NCBI GenBank assembly: GCA_033239525.1 | Contig: BSYO01000010.1 | Span: forward strand, 12,400,089-12,464,088 | Length of the DNA stretch: 64,000 nucleotides | From: Nepenthes gracilis | Lineage: Eukaryota > Streptophyta > Magnoliopsida > Caryophyllales > Nepenthaceae | Direction: 5' to 3' | Shown here: one piece after another, positions 21,086 through 31,600 of the stretch | Numbering within the stretch: the first letter of the stretch is position 1 | Layout of the letters: each line of letters begins with the position of its first letter | The notes under the pieces: model-generated | Told to the model about the DNA's origin: nothing | Seen by the model: the letters and a program-made list of their open reading frames with translations, nothing else | The model's database searches: none | Made by a program: the position numbers and the translations under genes

Positions 21086-24000
21086 AAGAGATGCCTTAGG
21101 ATTGATCTGAATCGGTTGCGGAAGCCTAGGTTGAATAAAGTAGTCGAAGGCGTAGGGTGACTAAGATAAGTCGAATAGTTCTAGTTGCCCTAGTTTATAC
21201 AACTTAGGCTTAGATTTTGTTAGAATTAGTAAATATGAGTGGTTGTTAGGTTGCGGTACCCTAAGTTAGTGCTTTAGCTGAGATATATTGGTTAACTTAG
21301 GCTAGAACTAAGTTAAAAGTCAATGGATAAGTGGGGATGTATAGTTTTCAATATCTTTGTTTGTGTCTAAGTGGTGAGCTAATCGGTGTTGTCTTGTCCT
21401 GGAAAGGGTATCTATGGCCGACTGTGCTACTTAGTCTAAGGTTAAGGTGAGGAAGTAGTCAACCACATGATGGTGGGGGCCGGGCACCTAAATTTGTTGA
21501 ATGATTTAGTAAGACTCGAAGATTTTAGAAGATCTCATTCGGACGAGAACCGAAAGATGAAATGTTGAAGGAGAATACCTTATGGATTGACTTTGATTGA
21601 ATTTGGTTTGAGGATTAGGAATGCTTAGATAGCATGGTAAGTGAAATGGATAAGCCAAAACCATGAGCTCGAGGTCCGAATGACTCGAACTCGATTCTAG
21701 TGTTTGTAAATCCGAGAATGGTGAATTGTGAACGGTATTATAACGATTAAGTGTTTGAATTCTATGTGACTCGAATTTTGTGGAAGTTGAGACTTGGATC
21801 ATAAGTATTGAAATAGTGTTTGTCGTAGCCTAATGCTCGGGAAGATAAGAGGTATTGTAGGATATCTGCATGGGTATTCTTCCCGACAAGTTAAGAAGTA
21901 TGATTCTGATTGTAGTTAACTCGATCACAAGATTGAAGAATGTCCTTATCTATGGTCGGGCGGTAAAGAGGTCCAGGGTTTTGAATCGGGATTCTAAGGT
22001 ATTAACAGAAGGTGTTAAGTGTCGCCTGTCGTGATACAAGGTAAGGCTCTTGAGTTTGATATTGTAGCCTGACGTCATTTTGGGGATTCTGAGTCTAAGT
22101 TTTTATTGTGTCTTCAAGTTATGTATAATTGGAGGATATAGGCTTTGCAATAATGGCATAGAGATCTACGACATCTTGGGTCCATAGATATGATTGGTTG
22201 GGTTAATCTGAATTATTTTGTGATGCCAATCTTGATGTGACATTAAAGATGATTTGGTCGGTAAGTCGCTGAGTTGATACAATTGGGTTGATAAGTACAT
22301 TATGTCTTACAATCTAATTGTGTAATTTGTGGTATGAATCTGAGTTAGTTAAGATATCAATGAATTATTATCGTTTTACTTATAGGCCAAGTTTCGAGGG
22401 ATCTGTGCTAGTTTTGTCTAATAATAAGGCCACACCTAGAAGTCATTTTGTGGTCACTAAGAGGCTTGGATTGCATAAACATTTGAGGATGTTTCTTAAA
22501 GGAAATATTAGATTGGTTGATCTTGGATCGGTAAATTAAGACTGCCAATATCAATATCGATCTTTAAGGACCTCGTAGTTGAATCGTTTGATCTTTTGTA
22601 AAGGTTTGATGATTTCTAAGATTGATTTGTGCTAATGGCGTTGTCGATTGTGAACAATTGAGAACTGTTCCTTTGGCAGCCATCGAGATAAGATGGGGCC
22701 GTTGCAAGTTTCAATGATGCTATTTTGGTTTGTAGATTCATTGGCATGCTTATGAATTGTATGGGTTAGATCTTTCGGTCATAATTGGGTCAGTATTGTG
22801 ATAGTCTCTTTGGTAAGCTCAAGGAATCATAGGAAGTGTGATCCTTAGTTGTGCACTGTGTTATGAAATAAGAAGGTTGTTAGCCGCATGTTCGGCTAAG
22901 GTCAAAGTGTGGGTTTTGGTAAGAGAAGATGTCGAATCGAGTATGCAGCTTCTTTGGTAGCACGAATGTGGTCCTGTAGGGATTTGAACGATAGTTAACC
23001 TAGGGAAGTTGGAGTAAGGTCACATAGGTGCACGATTTCCTTGGGCTTAGTCTTGTCAAGATAAGATATTCATTAGGAGTCATTCGAGGTTTTGTAATGT
23101 CTGCGGAGCCTAGACTTAGAAGCGATCAGCATCCGTCAGAAGTAAGGTATGTGGGAATAACCTCTTAGGTTTGAATGATAATTGTTACCTGTGTCATTTG
23201 GCTTGATCCCCGACGGACCAAGGGTATTATTGTAACGCGTGTTGTCTTTCCTGCATCATTTGTGGGCAGTTACCCTTTTTTTAAGTGGAGGAGGAACCCA
23301 TGATAGGGATTACTCTAACTATGCTTTGAAGATATCAATTGAGGACTGTTGCTTCGAGGGTTTATAGATTTGCTCATGGATGTAGTTACCGTTTAACTAA
23401 TTCTAAAGGTCTAAATAGTCATGTCATGCGAAGGATATGATATTGTACTAGTGTAAACGGGTAATTTGTTTAAAGAATAATAAGTCATTGTGATCTTGTT
23501 TCGGGATTGTTTGAACAGTAAGGATTTTGGGAATCGGAATGATTGTGTATGAGCTACTGAGGACTTTCCATTTATCTCGAAATTGGGTAGTGCATGCGGG
23601 TCAGATATATTGACTCGTTGGTATGCTCACGGGATAATAGGTTCCAATGACTTAGGTGGTGATTTGAGGCTGTGCTGAGTTTTGGGTAATTATTACAATT
23701 AGAGTATCTAATTTAACTATAATTTGAGAATGGTGGGATTTGTCTTTATAGTGTAGATATTTTGGAATTCATTCTAATTATGGCTGCTGTGTAATATAAT
23801 TGTTTTGTATGGATTGTATATTTTAGGAAAATATCGGTTTGATGGCATACCGATGAAATAATAATGATATGAAGTATTTCAACCTTGAGGTCTGATTGCA
23901 ATCTGAGGTTTATGTCGAAATCTTAACCAAGCTGGATCAAGAAATTTGGGCATCGAGTTAAATTAGATGTGCTAAGGAATTACAATTGTATAATTTTTAG

Positions 24001-24370
24001 TTAGATAAATAATCAAAGTAGCACAACGGAAATGAGGTGAACCTATATAAGATAAAGTTTAATCTGGGATTTAGAAGGAATAGTTCCTTTCGAGGCTTAG
24101 GGTAGGTTGAAGCAAGATTTTTCAGTCGTTTGAGGTCTCGGGCTAAGTTGGTTAAGTAAGTTAATGAATTTGAATTGTCTTCGAACTTGTTAGAATTAGA
24201 TTTTTGATCTAACGCATTGGGTAGTAAGAATCAAGAGGGTTTAAATGCTCGAGGTTTTTTGAGATAATCGTATAATTAAGGATGTGATTTAGGAATGCTA
24301 GAGAATCTAGAAGTTTACCTCCGATTATGGAAATTCGAGTTTCGTCAAATTTCGATGACGAAATTTCTAT
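21086..24370 (+). other. Interior of the non-autonomous gypsy element, non-coding
   Basis: About 3.3 kb without any frame longer than about 100 codons. I find no gag zinc knuckle, no YVDD or FVDD box and no integrase motif on either strand. Short frames such as 22318-22539 look accidental. Only the extreme right end resembles pol coding sequence. The interior could derive from gag-pol eroded beyond recognition or from unrelated sequence. Confidence 0.6.
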
Positions 24371-24383
24371 AAGTGGAGGAGAA
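24371..24383 (+). other. Gypsy polypurine tract
   Basis: AAGTGGAGGAGAA lies immediately before TGTGATATCC, the start of the right LTR. It closely resembles the AAGTGGGGGAGAA tract of many Tekay/Del elements. Confidence 0.8.
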
Positions 24384-26780
24384 TGTGATATCCTGAAATA
24401 TTTTTATCCGATTAAATCGGGATTATTTATTATTTTGCGTAATTTTGGGTAATTCGGGTGTGAGAAAAATTAATTTAATATTATGAAATTTTGGAAGAAT
24501 CTTTGGAATTGTTGGGCCGGTGCCTGGAGTGTGCCCATTTGATCGTTCGGGTGTTGAATTAAATTTTGGGATTAAAAGAAAATGTAACAACAGCAACAGC
24601 AACAAGGGGAAACTGAGAGAGTAGAGGCGTTCGGGGAGGGAGAAAGCATAGGCAAGAGGGTTAGGGTTTTGCTGCATTGGTGGCGCGGTGGTCGCGGTGA
24701 GGCAGCTGCGCGCACAGAGGCTGTCGCATGAGGAGTCACGCGCAGGAGAAGAGGAGAAAATGGAGGCCTTCGGGATTCGATTCGAACTCGAACTAGTTGG
24801 AAAAGTTGTAGAACACGTCGAAGCAAGTGTTCTCATACTCACTATTTGCTCTCTTTCGATTTTTATTTGTTCTCCATTGGGTATTATAGTTCCGATACTC
24901 ACCCAAAATGTGAAAAATGCATAGCCTATGATTTATATTCAATAAATATGTAGTTCTTTGTCCAATTTGTTGTCCAAATTGACCGATTTGGTATCGCCAA
25001 ACTCCAACCCCACGTTAAAATCGGGATTCCAATTTTTTCCTTATAATATGTTAAATTGACCTCAAAATATGAATCACCGCTTCCTAAATGTGTATATATG
25101 TTGGCCGCTCGATCAATCTCGCACATTTCGATCCGTTCGCGGCATCTGAACCCTCTAAAAGTACACTATCACTGTTCATTCGAATGTAAAAGGGAAAATT
25201 GCATGCTTCTATCTCCGTATTATGTTAAATTGACTGCAAAATTTGAATCACCACGTCTCAAATATGTATACATATCGACCGGGCGTCCGATTTTATAAGA
25301 ATCGACCCGTTCGCGGCGTCCGGAAGTGTTAAACAACCCCTGTTACTGTTCATACGAAATAAATGGACAATTTGCATATTTTATACTCATTCAATTGTTA
25401 TGAAAGCTATGACTAAGGAAAAATTTGCTGGATGTGGTAAGAAACTCTAATCCTTCCTATGTATTGTGATATCCGTACATTCAAACTGACTCAGGAAAAT
25501 ACTTAAGTCCAAAAGAAAGAATGAAATTGCATATGTGATTGGAGGGAAGTCCACAATGTGATATGTGATATGTGATATGTGAACGATTGATAAGGAAATG
25601 TTTGATTTCTCCCAGATGGAGATAATGTGAATTGAATTGGATATGGTGGACTTTCCCTTAAATGAATATGAATCTTGAAACTAGGACCACAAACTTATAT
25701 TCATTGGGTAATATTATTTGGCTTGCCACGTCCATCTCGGTGGAAACCCAAAAAATACTTTGGCCGTGTATTCTGGTTGCTTGTGTGAGCAGGTGATATC
25801 CGTGGCACGCTTTAGGATACTACTGTGAAAGGACGGGGACTGCCTCTGGACCGCGGGAGGTTAGGGTAGCGGGTGACTGGCACGCTGCTATGCCACGTGG
25901 TGTGTGGCCTGTTGTAGGCAATTTGTGTGGACGTAGAGTACGTTATGTGGTCCTTAGATCACGTGGGATATCATAATCCATTCTTCGTCCTCTCGCATCA
26001 TTTGCTAGTACGATCTACTAGCCCTAATCCGCAAAGATTAATGAAAATAATAAAAATGTATAAAAACGTATCTAATGTTAATATGCAACCCATGCGATCC
26101 CAAAGGCCCCCTTCCTCACATATTCCCTTTTTAATTGAAGTTATATGATTTTTCCCCCATCCCACAATTGTTTCTATTGTTTATCTATTATTTGATAGTG
26201 ACGTATGTTTACACTTGTTGGGCATTGTAGCTCACACTTGTTGTCTCTCCTTTCAGATGAGAATGCTCTGATGCTTGTCGAGACTGAGTAAGCTGTAGGA
26301 GCAAGATAGGAGACCTGATTTCCTGTGTGGAGCTTGAGGATTTAGTTTGATTATGTATGGAGCAGGGATTTGTATTTTATTTTGAGAATCCCAATTATAT
26401 ATTATGTTATATATGTATATGTGGATGGATGGATGATTTAGTTCATTGTGTATTATGGTTGTCATGCTTCCACAGGCTAAAATTTGTGGTCATTTTTGGG
26501 TTATTTTAGTTGCCATCTTTTCTGAGCCGACGTCGTACTTGAGTAACTCATCGGTGCCACTGTAGGAGTTGTGGTGGCTATGGGATCCTGTGGATTGATG
26601 ATAAATGTATATGTGGATTATTGTGCAGAATTGTTTACAAGTGTTTGTATTTTGACAACGTCCGATTTACAAATGGAATTTTGCACAATTTTCTGCAAAA
26701 ATTTAAAATATTAATTATGGGCATTAATGATATATTTATTGACGGGGGGTTATTTAAGAAAAATAACTCGGTCCGTCACA
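24384..26780 (+). repeat. Right LTR of the non-autonomous gypsy element
   Basis: It runs 2397 bp from TGTGATATCC to CCGTCACA. It keeps the segment of about 24735-25618 that the left copy lost. Similarity to the left LTR is high in 25618-26780. This LTR ends only about 210 bp upstream of the promoter-proximal telo-box of the helicase gene. Confidence 0.85.
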
Positions 26781-28079
26781 ACGGGCGATTGATGACAAGA
26801 TGGAATAATAAATCTGACATTAAATTTTGATGAATAATTACACAAAATTGAAGAATAGTCGGCCATTTTAAAATAAATAATAATAGTTAAATAAATGTTG
26901 AGTATTAACTGATGAATATTTAATATAACTGTTAGAGTATAAATAATTAACGCCTCATACAGCGCCCCAAAAAAATTATGAGGTGTGAGCGCCAAACCCT
27001 AAGCCCTTTTCAGTATTAATTTTATTCTACAGTTTCTCTTATCTCTGCCTATCGAGAGCTAGTATAATTTTGATGGTCTCTCAGCATCAGCAGTGCCCTC
27101 TGCCATTTGCGACGGTTCAGCCGTGCCTTTTCTCAGACTACCCTTTTCTACGATTCTTACTGCTGCCTTTTCAATTCTCTATCCTAACTCTCTGCCAACC
27201 CAACGCTTCCTGCTGTCATCTCCTTCACACTTTGGTTGAGTAGTCTATCCCTCGCAGTTCATAGGACAACAAAGCGATTAGTTTTTGGGTCTCATTCTTC
27301 AAACGCACGGTTATTACCTTTCTCTGATTCCAACTGTAAGTTTGTTTCCTTCTCTGATATTAAAAAAATGGGCATTTTTTTCTCCAGAAAATTTATTGTC
27401 CGATTTTTTATTTTTTTACAATTTCAGGAGCTAGAGTTTGGATTTTGTTTGTTTCTTTGTGCGAACAGTTTTATTTTGATTTCGGTTAGCATTTGCTGTT
27501 TTGTTGGTGGTTGGAACTGTTCGATTCTGATTTTTAATTTATATCATCGCTGTGTTATTGATTTCTATGATCATCTGACATCTAAGCGATCCATATCCTC
27601 AAAATCAATCTTTGAATTATCTATGACCAGATCAAATGTTTGAAATCACCCAAGCTTGATGGAAGCTCAGCTGCCGTATTAAGGTTCATGGATGAGCTTC
27701 GGGATAGGATTGATAGGCAATGTATTTGTAAGTGGGGCCGACTTGAGCCTGGCTTTAATGAGCCCAATCGAATTAGATGGGATTTTAGTGTTTTAAGGTG
27801 CCTTTTCTGCTTTTCGATGCTGGTGGATAACATAGAGAACTTATTTGGTACATAGTAGTATAATGGAATGAAATAACATTGATAGTTATTCTTTGATACA
27901 TGACAATCGGACAGAATATGGTAGAATAAATTGTAGTCCTTTTTCAACTGGTTGTACGGATTGTTAATCATATTGCATACATTTATTTTACTGAAATCAT
28001 TCTCTACATGTTAGACAGCCACGTATATGGAATGACACCTTGAATCCATTTCCTAATTTAAGTTCTCTCACTGTCTCAG
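26781..28079 (+). promoter_or_regulatory. Promoter and 5' untranslated region of the helicase gene
   Basis: A telo-box lies at 26994-27002. A pyrimidine-rich leader-like stretch (27005-27335) follows. A good splice donor (AACT|GTAAGT, GT at 27336) and acceptor (GTCTCAG|TAAAATG, ending 28079) would place most of the 0.75 kb before the start codon in a 5' untranslated intron. This is inferred from sequence; no transcript was available. No other gene is evident between the LTR and the start codon. Confidence 0.5.
26994..27002 (+). promoter_or_regulatory. Telo-box upstream of the helicase gene
   Basis: AAACCCTAA matches the telo-box found in promoters of many plant ribosomal-protein and ribosome-biogenesis genes. 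Its position ahead of a putative rRNA-processing helicase fits that role. A small inverted repeat (CGCCTCATA, then TATGAGGTG) lies just before it at 26951-26985. Confidence 0.6.
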
Positions 28080-28083
28080 TAAA

Positions 28084-28683
28084 ATGGATCAAGAAAATTT
28101 GGTCGATGAGAGCTTTCCTTTGTTTTCCAAGAGGAGAACCCCCACTACCCTACCATCTTTAACCACTATCCCCGATAATAACGAAAAGACTCACCACGAC
28201 CAGCAAATTGAAAATGAAACCCAATCCTATGTACCACATTCCACCTTCACTGACCTGGGCCTTTCTGACTGGGTTACTAAAACCTGCAAAGAGCTTGGAA
28301 TGATAACACCAACCCCAGTTCAATACCATTGCATTCCCAAAATCCTCTCTGGCCATGATGTACTGGGGTTGGCTGAGACTGGAAGTGGAAAGACGGCTGC
28401 CTTTGCCCTCCCAATCCTCCAAAAGCTAGCTGAAGAGCTCTATGGTGTTTTTTCCCTGGTCATTACACCCACTCATGAGTTGGCATATCAAATGGCTGAA
28501 CAATTTCGTGCCTTAGGATCATGCTTGCATGTCAGATGTGCTGTCGTGATTGGTGGAATGGATATGATCACTCAGGCAAAGACCCTAATCCAGAGGCCTC
28601 ATGTGGTTATTGCAACTCCTGGTAGACTTAAGGTTTTGCTTGATGAGAATCCTGATATACCTCCTGTGTTTTCCAGAACGAAG
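28084..28683 (+). CDS. RH36: Helicase exon 1 (residues 1-200)
   Basis: It starts at the first ATG after the likely 5' intron acceptor. It codes a variable, charged amino terminus of about 50 residues and then the first half of the RecA1 domain from the Q motif to TPGR. It ends FSRTK before GTATTG. The phase at the exon end is 0. Confidence 0.92.
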
Positions 28684-31600
28684 GTATTGCCTACTTTATT
28701 TTTGGGCCTTTTATTCTATTCTTGTGTTTCTTTTTTTCTTAGATATATTTGCTGGGATTCTATGGCAGGAACTTGATTAGCATTATCACTGATATTTGAT
28801 TTCTATAATTATGATTAATTAATTGGTGACTATTTGATGTTTGGTTTATTATTGATGTCCTATACAATTTGTTTTCATTATTAGTATCATTATTCATTTG
28901 ACTCATTTGAGTTGACAATTGAGCCTTATATCTTCTTGTTTGTCGCCTGCAATGGAAGAATATGATAAGTATGAAGTTGATGATGTTGTTGACGACTGAT
29001 TGATTGTTCATTAAGTTTGATGAAGTGAAATGAATTGATTTGGTAAGGAGAAGAATACATGCTTGTAGGACAAATCCTCTAACAGATCAAGAGGGAGTTA
29101 CAACTAGTGAGACCATATGTTTGCTTCTTGGGTTGCTTTAGAAGGCCCTCGTATATTTGTAGTTATTTAAATCTGTTCTAGTTCGTTCTATTATTGTAAT
29201 TCTAATCATGGGTTTTGATTTATTTTGCCTCAAAGAGAAGCCAATGTTAGCTTCTTCTTGTCCATTATATCTTGTGCATTATCATCACTGCAAAATCCCC
29301 ACGTAGTTTGACCTTGAAGATACAAGCAGGATCAACATCCAGCATACAAGGATTAGGTAATAAACCATCACTTACATTATCACCTTTTGATCCCTGAGTT
29401 CTGTTGTAAACCATCATCATATGCCTCATCTCCTTTAGGCCTTGTTTGGTGTGAGGGTAAAATGGGGAAGCATGTGTACCGTCAAGGATGCATCTTGTAT
29501 CATAGTTATCAGTGTCATTTTTTTTATTTTTTATTTTTGGGGAGGGGGGAGATTATCTGAATATGTGATTTCTTTGAGTTGCAGTTGGATATGTTTTCTC
29601 ACTCACTGTCATCTTTTTGAATATTCAATATCTTGCTTGTTGCAGTTTCTGGTGTTGGATGAAGCAGATAGACTCTTGGATGTTGGCTTTGAAGAGGAAT
29701 TGAGGGTTATCTTTCAAAGCCTACCAAGGAACCGACAAACTTTATTATTTTCTGCAACGATGACCAGTGACCTACAAACACTGCTTGAACTTTCTGCAAA
29801 CAAGGCATACTTCTATGAGGCCTATGAAGGATTTAAGACAGTTGAATCTCTGAAGCAACAGTATATTTTTATTCCCAAAAATGTGAAGGATGTTTATCTT
29901 CTTCATGTTTTGACAAAAATGGAAGACATGGGTATCCGCTCAACCATTATATTTGTTTCTAGAGCCAGGTATAAATATATTTTTATGTAAACATGATTCT
30001 GCATTGTCTGTAGTCTATTTTGAACAGTTTAGTGGTTGTTCCAATTTACTGATTATTTGCTTTCCTTATACTTGATTGACTATTGTTCGAGCATACAATT
30101 TTAGTTTGGCCCATTGGGCTTATTAACTTCTGCTGTACTTTGATAGCATCTGTGTTCTATCCGGTACTTTAAGTGGTTAATTAGACACATTAAGCATGAC
30201 CTAGCATATTGAAAAGCTGCGCAATCCTATCAAGGGTTATTCAACTTACTCCACTTTAATATTCAATTGTTTCAGCTGATTTTGGACAATACACTTATAA
30301 TGATTTCTTTTGGAAGCAGAACTTGTCATCTCCTGAATTTGTTATTGGAAGAACTTGATCAGGATGCAATAGCATTGCATTCACTCCAATGCCAGTCTTT
30401 GAGGAGTGATGCCCTGCGCCGTTTTAAGTCTGGGCAGGTTCCTATATTGCTTGCAACAGATGTTGCCAATCGGGGTCTGGATATTGCAACTGTGGATCTT
30501 GTTATAAATTATGATATTCCGAGGTTAGATATGCATTATATTATGTTATTCCTGTTTCTGTGATCATTTCAGCAATTTCTAATATATGTCTATAATCTAA
30601 CGGGTGTTCTTGTACCCACTGCAGGTATCCTAGGGACTATGTTCATCGTGTTGGTCGTACTGCAAGAGCTGGCAGAGGGGGGCTGGCCTTGTCCTTTGTC
30701 ACCCAGGTGAGTTCTAGCATAGTTTTGAATCATGGTCATGACTATGGTCGCATGAATTTTGTCGCTGTAGCTGTGTCACAGTTGTGGCTTCACAGGCATA
30801 TCTAATGGCCTAGTGATCTCAACCAAATGGTTTTCAAAGACTAGAAAGTTGATCTTAAGGCATAGAATTGTTAGAATTTGTGCAATAGAAGACAATTTTA
30901 AGATATCTAATGAATTTCAATGATGTTTTTTCCATAATCTGAAATATTTAGTGTCATGAATTGTTATGTTCTTGTATTTTTATTTGAATTTTAAATTGTT
31001 AACTTAGAAAAATATTTAATTTGAATGTTAGTTTATTAGACATTAGTATTTTGCATATGCATTAGTACATACAATAATCACCATGTTTCATACAAGTGCT
31101 GTGTATATATAAAACAAATATTTTATTAAATTATTAATTCATCACAAATAAAGGAATGAAATTTTAACTAAAAAAAGGAAAATTAATATTTATTGCTCAT
31201 AATGAAGAATGAGTATTGCTGATGTGAAAATATTAAAACAATAGAATTGGTAATTCTTTGCACTTCTTGTCACCAAAAGGAGTGTCTTTGAGAATTACTC
31301 TCAAAATTTTGTGTTTTCTCATAGTTCTCTCCCCCTACTCTAGAGTTATTATAATATTGAAGTAAGAGAAACCAAAAGCTTATTTATTGACCTGAGTTTC
31401 ATATAGAGTTTGATCCATCTCTAACTATCGTGTGGCATTCTATAATATCTCATTTGATCAAATTGATCATCATTAGCGCTGGGATATGGATATTTGCATG
31501 GCTCAGGATGACACTATGAATCATTTGACTATAGATGTCGAAGCTACTCATGCCTATGTCCATAATTAGAGGTAGAGGTATGTTCAGTTGATGCATCAAT

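Larger units (their letters stand above)
19432..26780 (+). mobile_element. Two-LTR gypsy element with non-coding interior
   Basis: LTRs at 19432-21071 and 24384-26780 share their starts (TGTGAYAT..CYRAAATATTTTTATCCGATTAAAT), long internal blocks and their ends (GTCACA). A primer-binding site for initiator-Met tRNA follows the left LTR, and a polypurine tract precedes the right one. The 3.3-kb interior has no recognisable gag or pol. Just before the polypurine tract a stretch resembles the last codons of Tekay/Del-type pol (TTTCGATGACGAAATTTC). It looks like a non-autonomous derivative (LARD type) of a chromovirus. Flanking pentamers GCGAG and ACGGG agree at three of five bases, so a target duplication is possible but unproven. 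Confidence 0.8.

Noticed and set aside
26781..26785. Target duplication of the non-autonomous gypsy element
   Set aside because: Left GCGAG and right ACGGG agree at only three of five positions; not enough to claim.
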